The notes: a model not told the origin generated them from the letters alone. 64,000 nt of DNA from Aporrectodea caliginosa (GCA_020284085.1 JACEVL010000029.1:2009395-2073394), one strand, 5' to 3'. Numbered from the stretch's first letter, positions 1-12,243 are shown. Program-made: numbers and translations.

Positions 1-780
1 CATTGAATGTAGACTTTCACAAGATATCTTTCTGACTGTTTGCTCTAATGGGAACTATAATATTATGTGCTGTTTGTGGATATTAAATATGATTATGACC
101 AGCTGATGATGTACAATCAATAAATTCTGTAGCTGAGAATGGAGCTGTTACATCGTGAGTTCGAGCATAATATCATCAACAGTTACCGTCGCATGTGACG
201 CAAATGAGCTCGTCACACACCTTTAAAACACTGTCCGCGTTGTTATTTATACTTCCCGTCTGCATACAATTTTTAGTCATCATCCGTCCCATTCGCCTCG
301 CGTATCTGAAACATTGCCGTTCTACGGAGAAACTGTAAAATATTTTAATCCTATCGATGTCACCGGTCGCTGTTGACGCCAATCAAGATATTAATTAAAC
401 AGCAGAAATTACTAGATGAAATTCGATTTCGAATTTGAACACCTTTAATAAAATGCTTCTTTCTACTATATATTGTGAAATTGCGTCAGACTATGCTATA
501 GCAACGGTGCCATGAGATATCGTTAAACACATGGTAATCAACCAGTTGGTAACTATACGCAATCATTTTCGGGTAGTACCAGTTCGAAGCCTGGATGAAG
601 AAGAGAGTGACGCCAATCAACTTTGTTTTGACACGGGATCGTGAAACAGAATATAGCAGCGGAATTAAAGGAGTGCATAGAAAATAGTGTTAGTACGACT
701 AGCTGGGACTCAACAGGTTGACACATAAGGGACCATGGTACAGCGTCCTTGTAACTAAAACACAAATACAAGTTTTTGTC
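1..780 (-). repeat. R1-type dispersed repeat, distal part
   Basis: Non-coding. This stretch matches, diverged but colinear, 19810-20580, 26725-28270 and 54850-55090 plus 56880-57260. It carries two C cores in the CACACCTTTAAAAC orientation (about 217 and 438) and B cores on the same strand near 345-395 and 510-530, then a reverse module A at about 565-650. The small frames here show no protein similarity I recognise. The left end is cut by the window edge. Confidence 0.6.
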
Positions 781-1204
781 CACTATTATTAATATACACG
801 AAGGGAAATGTCATGAAGTCCTTTATAAAGTTATCTTCTTGCTACACTAAGACTCATTTCGTTTCGGTAGGTGCTGCTGCTATAATCCTACGCTATGAAC
901 TAGACTCAATTGCATTTCTGTAGGTGACGCTATATAACATATTCGTTTATTGAGAAAACTGGTACAGGTTATAAAAAGGACTAATATGCTGCAATGTATT
1001 AGTTACAGTCATTGTATCGTATGATGTTATTTTCTATAGATAATACGTGATATGTAGTTTTTATCATCTTTAGGCAGATGTAGGAAGTTATGTCGCCTTG
1101 GTCGGAGCTTATATATAATATTATAATGTCTTTGCAAAACCCTCGGTAATAGGGCGCGTACCAGGTGATATTCGTTCCTTATTACTGCCTATAAGAGCCT
1201 ACTC
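781..1204. other. No recognised feature
   Basis: AT-rich non-coding sequence. I see no module core, element end or convincing reading frame here. Confidence 0.4.
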
Positions 1205-1685
1205 TCGACCTTTTGGATTGTCTCTGTAAGGTTTAGGCCGTCTGCTAGAGGTATCCCATTCGCTGCATTTTCAACTGGACGCGTCTAATTCTGGAACGAT
1301 CGTCAAACCCCCACCAGGCGTACAATAGGCGGGCCACCTCCTACAGGCCATGTGTTCTAAGCACTCTGAGCGAGTGGAGTGAACCACAGCAGTTGGCCAG
1401 AACACCGTCGATGTGGTTCGTAACACGGAGATCGTCCCTGATTGTCCCATATGATGTTCATACAGGTGACTCTAACCATATCGAAATGCGCCGTTGGTGC
1501 TACTGTCTACATTCCCCTTCGGACTATGAGCATCTCTCTCTCTGGACTTGCTGGTATTAAGCCACCAGTTGATTCGTGTCGCCCAGATCCTCACTCAGTT
1601 CAGTTCTTCTCGTACAGTGTCTCTCAACGTAGTTCCTACGATTAGATCAGTGTCGTCAGCTGCTAAGATCTTGGCCGCCCGTCCT
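1205..1685 (-). pseudogene. Non-LTR retrotransposon RT fragment (LINE-C), degenerate
   Basis: Read on the minus strand with frame changes, this region gives reverse-transcriptase-like pieces in the right order. ADDTDLIVGTT lies near 1665-1633, matching the F/YADD catalytic box and following residues. It is followed by RDDLRVTNHIDGVLANCCGS and SLHSLRVLRTHGL (about 1440-1340), then LLYAWWGF and DDRSRIRRVQ near the left end. This order (catalytic box, then the 'H-I-x-x-V' helix, then the 'Y-x-x-x-W-W-G-F' segment) is typical of the C-terminal half of LINE ORF2. The frame is broken by stops and indels and no start remains, so this is a dead fragment. The exact clade cannot be set by eye. Confidence 0.6.
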
Positions 1686-1979
1686 AAGCCGGTTAAAAGT
1701 AATTTTAAAATGTGTAAACTTTCTTTTCAAGTTGTTTTTAAACCGTGACGTAGATCCAAATAAGCCTGTAATGAAAGTTCTGGTGAGCGATAGTCTACTA
1801 CCGTGCTGTCCAAAATGCGGCCCGCGGGCTAGCAGCCTCCGGATATGCCTCGTCGAAGCAATTTTTACGTCTTAGGACGAGCAAACGTCTAGTTAGATAA
1901 TGGTTGCGAATGATCTATTGTCTTGCTGCTTTGCGGGGATTTCCGGAAGTCGACAAATGTAGCCAACTTATTTTACAAA

Positions 1980-2335
1980 CGCGATTTGTGATTATATAAA
2001 CCAAAGGCCAGTCTTATTAAAGGTGTTTAAAAGTAAACGCTTTATTTCTTCTTTGGTGGTTTCCACAGCGCTTAACAACATCTTGCGGCATCAAATACCA
2101 ATGACATGGATAGGAAACAATTTCCTATCGTTCTAAATTTTATCTTAATTATCTTCAGACACAGCATTGGTTAGTTAACGAGGCAATGTCTAAAGGAGAA
2201 TGATTAACGTCGCCCTCCTCCTTTATGCAGTCTTAGGACTGGCATACCAGAGGACGGGCGGAATGAGCTACAGAGTATGATTGGCTGGTTAGTTTCTGTG
2301 TCATAACAAAGAATAGCGTCACCCTAATTTTTCAA
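1980..2335 (+). repeat. C-B-A module cluster
   Basis: A C core (ATTAAAGGTGTTTAAAAG, about 2016) is followed about 45 bp later by a B core (GCTTAACAACATCTTGCGGC, about 2070). Two diverged A modules follow (about 2170-2260 and 2283-2330) with the GTCGCCCTCCTCCTTT segment. All are on the plus strand. No protein is encoded. Confidence 0.6.
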
Positions 2336-2399
2336 TGATAGTCATCGGGGTGGGGGGAGTGACCTCTCAGTATGTCACCAATCCACATCCTCTGTCTCT

Positions 2400-2936
2400 C
2401 TTTAACTGTTACCATTGGAGATCTTTTCCTCTCCCATCCTTTGCAGAATCTATTCCTTTGTTTTATGCTCTATCCAGCTGACTCTTTCCATCCTGGGCCA
2501 CACCCACATCTCAAACGCCTCTTCACCCTCTGATATAACCCTTTCCGATGGTTCATGTTTCAGAGCCATACAGTTCCACGCTCTATTTGATTGCCTTGTG
2601 CAGTTTCTCAGTTAGACTCCTGTCATGAGCTCTTTTCTCTTCATAAAAGCGTCTGTAACCATTGACGTCATTATTTCATTGTGGCATTTTTCCTCTGACG
2701 TGACCAAACTCCCACTTAAGCAAAAACTTATGACTTGTTCTACCTTCCCGCCATTAATAATTACTACGAGAGCAGATGTTCCTTCATAACCTTTTTCTTA
2801 TTGACGCTCTTTTTTTATCTCACATTCTATTGAAATTAAATTTAGACGATTCATCAATCCCTTGCTGTCCATTCTTACATTATTCGGTATCATCGCTTTT
2901 CGTCTGCTAGTCTTTGAGTCTTTATCAGCATGTATT
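2400..2936 (-). pseudogene. LINE-B RT C-terminal fragment, degenerate
   Basis: Minus-strand translation across several frames gives colinear pieces of an animal non-LTR retrotransposon ORF2: INGGKVEQVISF, then SLVTSEEKCHNEIMTSMVTD, AFMKRKELMTG, EEAFEMWVWPRMERVSWIEH and a terminal MGEEK segment. This order (NG-x-x-V-E-Q-V-x-x-F, C-H-x-E-I, K-R-K-E-L-L, F-E-M-W-x-W-x-R-M) is the RT thumb and connection region that precedes the GHIMRK motif seen at 12263. The catalytic FADD box is not preserved here. Stops and frameshifts make it a pseudogene. Related fragments lie at 12244-12510 and 61800-62105. Confidence 0.7.
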
Positions 2937-3660
2937 CTACAGATATTCATCGCCTGCCTTTGGTAAATCGAAGCTCCAGCCAGGACTATCGGTCGAGGTC
3001 ACTCCAAAGATCACGTACGACATCACAACTTTGTGCGTGACAAAACAATCAGTTAGCAAGCTAGCGTGAAGACATCTATCATCATTGCGGTGGTTAAATA
3101 TGCAGAAATACACCATTGAACTTGTTTTATCACGAAAAAGTGCAAAGAATATTTCAGCACAGGGCCAGAAACTGGTGGTGACTATCACCACCACTTTAAA
3201 AAGTGTTGGTGACCGAACTCCACCGTCACACTCGAAAGTAACGTCTGTGCGGTTAAGTCTGTTGCTGGCATACATGTAGGTAGAATTCTACGGAATATAG
3301 GAATAATTGAATGATGATGATGATGACGACGACGACGACGACGGAAGGCAGGTCCGTTGGCTTTTATGATGAGTGAGGTAGTTTCCCGTTGCCTTCATCA
3401 CAGACAATTGTGGGTAAGCAACTTGTCCTGGGTCGCTACGCAGTCACTTAACGTAGATTCGAACCTTCGACCCTCCAGATATAAAGGCACATAACATACC
3501 GCGACACCACCGCGTCCATTGAATGTAGACTTTATGAACTACATTTGTATATGCCTGATATAAACTGACTGTTTGGGCGAGTGGAAACTAAAGATGCTAT
3601 GTGTGGACATTAACTATTTTATACGAGATTATTTCCTCTTTCTGCTTCTTGTTTGCCTCT
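2937..3660. repeat. R1 repeat, partial copy, split by a SINE
   Basis: This stretch is colinear with 19285-19880, 25265-26810 (which has a nested insertion) and 59070-59470. The frame of 112 residues on the minus strand (2937-3275) and its plus-strand shadow fall inside this repeat. They are not conserved as frames in the other copies, so I do not call a gene. A SINE occupies 3314-3517. Confidence 0.6.
3314..3517 (-). mobile_element. tRNA-derived SINE (type 6) with ATC/GTC tail and 8-bp TSD
   Basis: On the minus strand the head begins GACGCGGTGGTGTCGCGGTA (A-box-like) and contains GGTTCGAATCT (B box), the internal RNA polymerase III promoter layout of a tRNA-derived SINE. The 3' end is a trinucleotide tail, seen on the plus strand as GATGATGATG then GACGACGACG (3313-3342). 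ATTGAATG occurs at 3306-3313 and 3518-3525. The homologous R1 positions near 19812 and 26728 have a single ATTGAATG and no SINE, so they are empty sites. Confidence 0.75.
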
Positions 3661-4924
<1,264 letters not shown>

Positions 4925-4977
4925 GCGGTTTCGTTGAAGACGAGAAAGCTTCATTATTTACGGGTCTGGCAGCCACA

Positions 4978-5148
4978 AGCTATACTACGCAATTTAGACA
5001 CCTTTTTTTATCAGATTTCAATGCGTTATATATATCCGCTTGCCTCTTACAAATAATATATATATCAGCTATACTACGCAATTTAGACACCTTTTTTTAT
5101 CAGATTTCAATGCGTTATATATATCCGCTTGCCTCTTACAAATAATAA
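4978..5148. repeat. 89-bp tandem duplication containing a C core
   Basis: The segment beginning TATACTACGCAATTTAGACA is present at 4981 and again at 5070. The two copies are nearly identical, each with a reverse C core (TTTAGACACCTTTTTTTATC). Confidence 0.9.
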
Positions 5149-5159
5149 TAAAGGTAAAA

Positions 5160-6170
5160 TTTTGTAATTTTGTAATAATTGGATATTTTAAGTTTGTTCC
5201 TGTGAATAGTTGTATTTCTTAGTTATAACTATAAATATTTAATTAGTCTTTTATTAATACACTTTTATAATTTTGAAGTAAATAATGCATTATTGTGATT
5301 CACAAGTTGTAACTGGAATATTATACTTTAATTTAGGTTGTATGTGTACATTTTGGTTACTGAAACACTCATAGATAACATCTTTCAATTGTTAATTTTT
5401 AAATATGTTATGTCATATAACATTTATAATAAAATTCTGATGTTGGAAAATTATTAATATTAATTATTGGTTAATGAATATCTATATTGCCATATTACTA
5501 TTGTGCAATGTTGGTTGCAACGCTGGTTACTATTATTCAACTTTGGTTTTACAGTATTATATATTACAAATGGTTTGGTTTGGTTGCTGTATCGGAGTGC
5601 CTGCTGTGTTGCATAATATTGCAGTACTGTGTTACAATGCTGTTTGCCGAAATATCCATGGACGACTTCTTTTCGACTGTTGATTTTTGTTTAAAATATG
5701 TTTTGTCATAATAATAAGAACCCGATGTTGGAAAATTATAAACATTACTTATTGGTTAATGAATATTCATATTACAATATTACTATCATTCAACTTTAGT
5801 TCTTCAATATTGCATAATGGTATGGCTTGGTTAATGTACATGAACAGTTTAAAGGAATACCTTAATCAGTTATAATACATGTATGCTTTGTTAGTTAATG
5901 AAATTTGTCAGGACATAATGATCACAGACAGTATGAGATTAAATACTTTATGTTGGAAAAATATTGAATATTAGTGAAATTGTAAAGCTCTGTTTCGACA
6001 CCTTTAATGGTGTTGTTCGGATGCTATAAGTTTCTTGTTCTGATTGTATTGCATATTTTCTGTATTGTCGTCAACGGCCTTTGATGTCATAAGACGACGT
6101 TAAACTGTGGTGAAATAAAATAAATACAAATAATTCCCTTCTTCAAAAAGTGAAGTCGTCATAAACACCA
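5160..6170. repeat. Dispersed AT-rich repeat family F, copy 1
   Basis: Non-coding and AT-rich. From about 5465 it is colinear with 55090-55460 plus 56252-56870. It ends with a CGACACCTTTAATGGTGT core near 5996 and a B-like core GACGACGTTAAACTGTGG near 6092. It supplies the empty-site allele for the mariner at 55464. Confidence 0.65.
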
Positions 6171-6174
6171 TTAG

Positions 6175-6250
6175 CTGTAATATGTAAAAAAATAATCTTT
6201 TTTGTCGGCAACGGTCTATGTTGTCATAAGCTGCCGTTAAACTGTGGATC
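6175..6250 (+). repeat. E repeat (about 80 bp)
   Basis: A short repeat running from CTGTAATATG through GTCGGCAACGGTC to GCCGTTAAACTGTGGATCC. Related copies are at 17400-17475, 20070-20160, 21947-22020, 52550-52625 and 52648-52735, with reverse copies at 22431-22510, 35858-35930 and 46808-46862. Confidence 0.65.
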
Positions 6251-6284
6251 CATCCATCAAAACACCATAGCAGCCACAATATGT

Positions 6285-6960
6285 CGTTAAAGTATGGATG
6301 ATATCTGACCCAGATCTACCTAACCTAGACAGGAGTTTACGGAGTTTCACGCCGAAGCGCATGAGTAATTGCGAGTCAAGGACTTGCCCAGGGTCCATAC
6401 GCGGCGGCTTGAGGTGGATTCGAACCCGTAACCCTCCGGCTGCAAGGCACCGTGCATACCCCTACACCACCGCGCCCCAGTTATTATTCAGTCCTCTTCC
6501 TCGCTGTCTGATCTTCCCATCAACAGCGTCTAATGAACGCAGTTTTTTCATAGGGGACGTTGTTACATGGGTGTTTATATTCTAAGATCATAATATCTCT
6601 TTTAACATCGTCACAAGAGGGTACACGGCTTCCGGATTCAGATGAAACAACCCTCAAGAATTCTTCCTTCGTTTGAAAAATCCAGTGAAAGTCTGGTATG
6701 TAAGGAAACCAGAAATGGTTGGTAATCAAGTTGAAACTTCTGAGCCTTAAGTTCAATGGCATCAACATCACCAAATATCGGACAGACTGTATAGAAACGT
6801 GTTGAGATATCTTTCTACTCTTATGAAGCTTTGAATTTCGTCCTCAATGGTGACATTTCAGCTCCTTGACGATTATACTATAATACCAACCCAGCAGTGG
6901 TAGCAGTTTCCAGTGCTTAGCGACATCGTACGGCTGCCTTACATCGGTATGTTGGTTAGT
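6285..6960. repeat. R2 dispersed repeat, split by a SINE
   Basis: Colinear with 29165-29600, 29700-30130 and, in part, 41340-41480 and 45340-45480. Shared landmarks are AGATCT-CTAACCTAGACAGG, CTTCCCATCAACAG and GGTAATCAAGTTGAAAC. A SINE occupies 6338-6479. At its right end the orientation of the A/B/C modules changes from minus to plus. Confidence 0.65.
6338..6479 (-). mobile_element. SINE type 1, 3'-truncated
   Basis: The minus strand starts GGGGCGCGGTGGTGTAGGGG (A-box-like) and contains GGGTTCGAATCCACC (B box). The SINE body follows, ending in GGCGTGAAACTCCG. The LINE-like 3' tail present in other copies is missing. Confidence 0.8.
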
Positions 6961-7860
6961 TGCTGTTTAATACATAAAAACTATAAGTATAGTAAATAGT
7001 TATTATAACATTAGACTCATTCTACTTTGTATTTTTAAAGTGATTATTTATTAATCTTCCGTTTAATGTCATCTTGTGACAACGTTCACTGTTTTCCTTT
7101 GTACTTCAAAAGAGAAACTACTTAGAACTATTGAGGCGAACTACCTTATATTGACAAAGAAATGTCTTATTAGAGGTGTCTAAATTCAATTTTTCGTTTG
7201 GCTGTTCAATTATTAATTTAATGGCGCTGCGTAATAGCGTATTTCTCTTCTCGAGGCTGGTCTGGCAGTACCAGAGTTACGAACAGTGGTGAAGTTGTAA
7301 TTTTAATTATTTTAATTAAATTAATTAAATGACAGTTTATGGCACCAAAGGCCGTTCATATCATTAAGGGATTTGTTTGCAGTTTCTATAGTCTTTATTG
7401 CGCTGTCGGATCTAACGCCCGAACCATTGACGCTTATTATAGTTGACGTCAGCATCTATTTTAAGGTGTCTAAATCGAGATTGTGTTTATTTACATCCAG
7501 AGTAGAGCTTTGTTCATCTATCAGCATAATTTGTAACCCATCCATTTCTGTATCCATGCGATTATCTTTTGAAGAATGGTACATTGTAATTAAAAACTTC
7601 AAATTTCTATAGCGCTGCTGTAAACTAAGCGTGGGAAACCAGCTTATTCAAGAGCGCTGCCTCGTATCAGATGTGTCCAGGGGTCGATGTCCTGGACACT
7701 AGACGAATCAAAAGCACCATAGGAGCTCATTAAAACATCCATACTCCATACATTGCATTGCAAGGGATTTGACGTGCGATCGGAAGATCTGTTTCCTCCT
7801 CTGTTTTAAACAGTCATAGTCCATGCCTTCATCTGCTGTCTCATTGACTAATGTAGTTCG
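6960..7860 (+). repeat. Module array (B, A, C)
   Basis: Plus-strand A-like sequence is visible near 7225-7285 (CTGGTCTGGCAGTACCAGAG), with C cores near 7172 and 7463. 7440-7560 matches 4400-4500, 34960-35080 and 61430-61560. From 7610 to 7700 there is a diverged copy of the segment at 63090-63180. I see nothing coding. Confidence 0.5.
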
Positions 7861-8372
7861 TTACTAGATGCTCTTTCCAATGTACAACTATCCTTCCTTC
7901 AGTCGGTCCTCAACTCGTAGCTAGGCTTTTTGCTCTCCATTCTCGCATCTCTTACATTTCAGCTTACATGATTGTACAACTGCATAGGCTTCTGTTGCTT
8001 CTAGAATCCGGAGATAGATCTTGCTCATGGTTTCCAGAACTCAGCCAGGACGGGCAACCAAGTACCTTTGTTATCTGTTGTGCAAACCTACCGCTCATGT
8101 TCCTCTTCGTCCTCTCCGTTCAACATAGATCGTCTTGATCTCTTTATTCCTCGGGCAAGGACTGCTATGGCCCAACATATCGCCTCTAGTATTGTGGGTC
8201 CTTCCTCCTAGAATAACCTGCCCCATGACAAGATCTAAGATATTTGGTGGAGTCTCCCTCAGCCCGCTACTTGAAGACTTTTTTATTTCCTCTGGACTTT
8301 CACGCTGAAAACGACCCTGAATAGCTTAAACTGAAAGAGGCGCCTTACAAATTTTCAAATACAATACAATAC
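7860..8372 (+). pseudogene. CR1/L2-like LINE ORF2 C-terminus and 3' tail
   Basis: Plus-strand translation, with frame changes, gives LQSVLNS near 7898 (the LQxVxNxAARL element of LINE RTs). It then gives HVPLRPLRSTDRLDLFIPRA-type sequence at about 8095-8160 and a diverged AMAQHIASSIVGPSS with NNLP (about 8168-8225). The order 'LRS...dLxVPRaRT...GPxxWNxLP...' marks the extreme C-terminus of CR1/L2-group ORF2 proteins. The non-coding 3' end carries AAGAGGCGCC and stops in an (ATACA)n tail at 8372. Stops and shifts make it a pseudogene. Confidence 0.75.
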
Positions 8373-8949
8373 GTTGCATTCCAAGTGATTTTTTATCTAA
8401 CACTTACTTCAATAATATTGAACTTGGATTAAGCCTATCACGGTTTGCATCGCAGGTTCTTCATATAATAGGCCCCTACTAAAATTTCCAATCGAAAGCC
8501 GATTTCCTTCAATGAAAGTGAGAATAACCTCGGGTCTATATATTAGTTTGGGACCTCCTTTTGCAGGTGTCTAAAAAGTGAGATGTGTAATTCAGCCATT
8601 ACATTGTAGTGATTAGCGACATCTCACGGCTGCGAGTGCCGTTGATTGGTTAGTTACTGCTTAACGACGCCGTTTCGTAAGGCTGCTGCTTCCTCTAGAC
8701 TTGGGACTTGCACAATCATAGGTAGAGTTTATGGTAGGGTCATGGCGTAGCTGTCAGAGGCTCAAAGGGCTCTGTATTAAGTATCTGAGGACACATTAAG
8801 CGTCATGTAGAGCGTGTCTTAACCAGGGTCAAACGAAAGCTGTTGTAGGGCAATCGTTCAACGAAACACTCACAGTAATAGACTTGAATAATTATCAGCT
8901 GAAGACTAACGGCGCTATAGAAGTCATCGTTTTATTAGAATAGTTATCA
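8373..8949 (+). repeat. Module array (C, B, A) plus linked segment
   Basis: A C core (GCAGGTGTCTAAAAAG, about 8563), a B core (about 8612) and a weak A (about 8650-8720). A further repeat segment, also seen at 9780-10010, 30715-30915 and 59810-60490, carries GACACATTAAGCGTCATGTA and AATTATCAGCTGAAG. Confidence 0.55.
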
Positions 8950-9214
8950 TCAGCCCTCCGTTCATCTTCTCGGGGTGACTTCTTGGTTCCACATGCCCGC
9001 ACTGCTACTATACAGCGCCGAGCATTCTCTGTTGTTGGTCCAACAGCGTGGAATGTCTTGCCATCTTTCCTTCGGTTATCTCCTCGCATTCACTCGGCTT
9101 CCTTCTACGCCCAATTGAAGACTTTTCTGTATGATCAGGCCTGGCTTGGGAGCGCCTCTGAGTAGAGCCCTTGAAGAGGCGCTATATAAATTTTATGATT
9201 GATTGGTGATTGAT
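8950..9214 (+). pseudogene. CR1/L2-like LINE 3' end, clean C-terminal frame
   Basis: An open frame of about 70 residues to the stop at 9163 contains FLVPHARTATIQRRAFSVVG followed by PTAWNVLPSFLRLSP and KTFLYDQAWLGSASE. This is the diagnostic end of CR1/L2-group ORF2 (VPRaRT, RRAFSVVGPxxWNxLP, LKTxLF, GSASE). The 3' UTR holds GAGGCGCTATATAAA and ends in a (GATT)n-like tail at 9214. It is 5'-truncated as usual for LINE insertions and sits inside the linked repeat segment also found, uninterrupted, at about 60480. Confidence 0.85.
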
Positions 9215-9231
9215 CCTGACCGGATGCAAGA

Positions 9232-9436
9232 CAGAATATTATAAGAATTGTTAGTATTATGCATTTATTAACTGCCAATATCGAATGGCCAAGCATCAAT
9301 CGATGATTCTGAGCAATTATGAGTGAACGATTTGCTCAATGACATCACACAGCAACTGTTTCATGAGAGGAGGATCGAACCCTTACTCTCAGCGTTACAA
9401 AGCGACCGCTCTAACCAATTGGACACCGTGCAACCG
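9232..9436 (-). mobile_element. tRNA-derived SINE type 2, copy 1
   Basis: The minus strand begins with a tRNA-like head: GTGTCCAATTGGTTAGAGCG (A box) and GGGTTCGATCCTCC (B box), with a TGT anticodon-loop position suggestive of a tRNA-Thr ancestor. A 120-bp body and an AT-rich end follow. Related copies are at 10228-10420, 30945-31149 and, without head, 60520-60700. Confidence 0.75.
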
Positions 9437-9670
9437 TCGCATAGTATAATAACAGTTGCCAGTGTTTAGCGACATCCTATGTCTGCCATGGACGTTCACG
9501 TCAACCTCCTCCTTTCTGAAGACTTGGGGCTGGCACTACCGGACCCTTTCAGCACTGAGTGGTTAGTTTCTGTTTCTCGTTCACAACATAGATGATTAAG
9601 GTCGCCCTCCTGGTTTCTCTAGTCTTTGGGCTGGCACTAACACAGGTAGGGTAGTAGTAGTAGTAGTTTT
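9320..9670. repeat. 351-bp segment duplicated exactly at 10304-10654
   Basis: By eye the two segments are identical over 351 bp at an offset of 984 bp, from TGAGTGAACGATTTGCTC to the (GTA)n run followed by TTTT. They include the SINE type 2 head and a B-A module pair. Sequences outside the segment diverge at once. Confidence 0.9.
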
Positions 9671-10007
9671 ATGTAGGCTATGCGCGCGATAACTTTTACA
9701 GCTTTCTGAGCATTATTTGCTCACAGATGAACTCCTTGTTTTAAAATGAACATCACTGAGCTACTGAGAACAGCAGTTCTCAGACACCCTCTAGAGACGC
9801 TTTATGAAGAATCTTGGGGACACATTATGCGTCATGTAGATCGAGTCTGAAACAGGGTCAAACGAAAGGTTTTGTTTGCGCAATTGTCCAGGTAACCAGA
9901 GTCGAGATCCCATGCTTTCAAGTTACCGATACGAGGCAATCACAGTATAAGACTTGAATAATTATCAGCTGAAGTCTAACGTCGCAATAGAAGTCATCGT
10001 TTTATTA

Positions 10008-10200
10008 GAATTGCATTGTATTGTATTGTATCTAAACATTTATAAAGCGCCCCTTGTAGGATGAACCATTCAGAAGCGATCCCAGTGCGCAAGACCCCGA
10101 GAGAAGAAGCAGGTTTTGAGAAAAGAGTAAGAGGAGGAGAGGCTGCCAGAAGTAATAATTGTAGTGCGAGCTGAAGGAGAAAGCGTATTCCAAGCTCAAG
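10008..10200 (-). pseudogene. CR1/L2-like LINE 3' end fragment
   Basis: On the plus strand an (ATTGT)n tail (10014-10032) is followed by TATAAAGCGCCCC. This is the reverse complement of the GGGGCGCTATA 3' signature of the LINEs here. The remaining 150 bp is a degraded C-terminus. It interrupts the same repeat position as the LINE at 8950, about 10 bp away and in the opposite orientation. Confidence 0.6.
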
Positions 10201-10227
10201 AATAGTTATTATCTTGACCGGATATTG

Positions 10228-10420
10228 GCATAATTGATATTATGCATTTATTAACTGCCAATATCTAATGGCCAAAGCATCAATCGATGGCGCTGAGCGA
10301 TTGTGAGTGAACGATTTGCTCAATGACATCACACAGCAACTGTTTCATGAGAGGAGGATCGAACCCTTACTCTCAGCGTTACAAAGCGACCGCTCTAACC
10401 AATTGGACACCGTGCAACCG
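10228..10420 (-). mobile_element. tRNA-derived SINE type 2, copy 2
   Basis: Same head (CAATTGGTTAGAGCGGTCGC, then GGGTTCGATCCTCC) and body as 9232-9436. The head-proximal part is identical because it lies in the duplicated 351 bp. The body end has a few differences. Confidence 0.75.
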
Positions 10421-10654
10421 TCGCATAGTATAATAACAGTTGCCAGTGTTTAGCGACATCCTATGTCTGCCATGGACGTTCACGTCAACCTCCTCCTTTC
10501 TGAAGACTTGGGGCTGGCACTACCGGACCCTTTCAGCACTGAGTGGTTAGTTTCTGTTTCTCGTTCACAACATAGATGATTAAGGTCGCCCTCCTGGTTT
10601 CTCTAGTCTTTGGGCTGGCACTAACACAGGTAGGGTAGTAGTAGTAGTAGTTTT
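10304..10654. repeat. Second copy of the 351-bp duplicated segment
   Basis: Exact counterpart of 9320-9670. Near-identity against strongly diverged surroundings indicates a recent duplication or gene-conversion event. Confidence 0.9.
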
Positions 10655-12243
10655 CGTTTAACGTTTTTCTTTGTTTTTTTACCTCTATCATCTACGATCG
10701 TTCTTCCAACGTTGGAGTTTTTCCTAAAACGAATTAGTTCAGCGTTTAGCGACATATTTTCCTGTGAAGGTCCTATACGGGGTGCCTTGACTGTGAGGTT
10801 TGACGCACGAAGTTCGGATGCGACACCTGAAATATTATATTAAACCGAGGATTAATATAACAGAATGATTCAACTTATTAAAGGTGTCTAGTGTTCGTGC
10901 AAAAATATGACAAACAATTACCGTTACACCTAATGAAAATACCTTCATCACACTCCAGTCCTAAGCCTGGAGAAAGGAGGACGGCGACGCTAATAATCTT
11001 TGTTATGACACAGTGTTGTTAAACCGCATGTAATCAAGCAAACGCCATGCGCTTAAGTAGTAAAGTATCTTTAGGTATCATTAATTGCGGTTAGCAATTG
11101 GCTTAATACAGGATATACTTACTTACTTACTTATGCAGCCGCGTCACCTGATGCAATTATGACATAGATTATTCTACAGTGGAAACTGTGCAAGAATTTT
11201 CCTCAAGATATCAACGGCTTTATACCATGAGATATCGTTAAACTAATGGTAACCAACCAATTGGTAACAATCATTTTCGGTTGGTGCCAGTCCAAAGACT
11301 GGATGAAGCGCTCGTGAATAAGCTGGTGCCCTGCGCTTGTCTTTCGAATGGGGCTTTAGAAGTTTGGAGATTACGATGAAGGAGGGGCCATGTTAATCAA
11401 CTTTGTTTTGACACGGGGTCGTTAAACAGAAACTACCTATAGTCCTACATAACTAAATCAATAAGCCGAGCCAAGGTGCCCATTCATTGAAAAAGATAGA
11501 TCATAAGAATGACGTCAACGGACCTGGCAGACACAAGATGTCGTTAAACACTCGATGTTTTTCATATTACATGTATATATTGCACAATTTATAAACTTTT
11601 TCAGATTTCACGTCGTTACATAATTCCTCATGCCTCCTCATAAATAAATTAGTTACAATTCAGATGTAATAGATCGCGCCTGGCAAACTTATATAGTAGT
11701 TGCAGGTAAATGATTAAAGGTGTGTATTTGAGTTACTTAATTTAGTAGAATCCGACGTTTAGCGACATCTTGTGACATCTCCAAGACCGTGGACTCGATG
11801 CGAGGAACCTGACACTACTGTTGCCACTTAAAATGTTTGAAAAAAACTAGGTCTTTCCTCAAAAAATATAGAAAAACATAGGCAAGTTTTATTTTAAGGA
11901 ATGAACAGATATTAGTAAAACTTAATAATGAAACATCGCAGCTCTACACGTCTACTACTTAAGGCCAACCACAAAACTTGCTAAGTCGGTTGCAGATTTT
12001 AATCCTCGAGTAAGGTATTGAACTTAATGGCCCTAGCAGCCGTACGATATCTTTAAACACAGTGATAATAATACATAAAATTACACCTAATTATGGACAC
12101 CGTAAAAATAATAATATCATCATTCTTTCTTCTTAAATCTTTATACCATGAGATATCGTTAAGTTACTTAATAACATTCTTATTATAAACGATCTGCGTG
12201 TGAGATTGTCCGCTTGTGGAATAAAATAATGATAAGCGTAACC
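10655..12243. repeat. Mixed-orientation module array
   Basis: B near 10740 and a C core near 10880 on the plus strand. Then reverse A at 10945-11030, reverse B near 11225 and 11515-11560, and reverse A at 11275-11430, in the same order as in 56900-57260. C and B return on the plus strand at 11715-11800. An (ACTT)n run near 11110-11132 follows the GCAATTGGCTTAATACAGGA end of SINE type 5. I recognise no gene. Confidence 0.5.

Noticed and set aside
2937..3275. A 112-residue minus-strand frame that could be a small gene
   Set aside because: It falls in R1, and the corresponding R1 segments near 19300-19800, 25270-26700 and 59070-59470 do not keep the frame.
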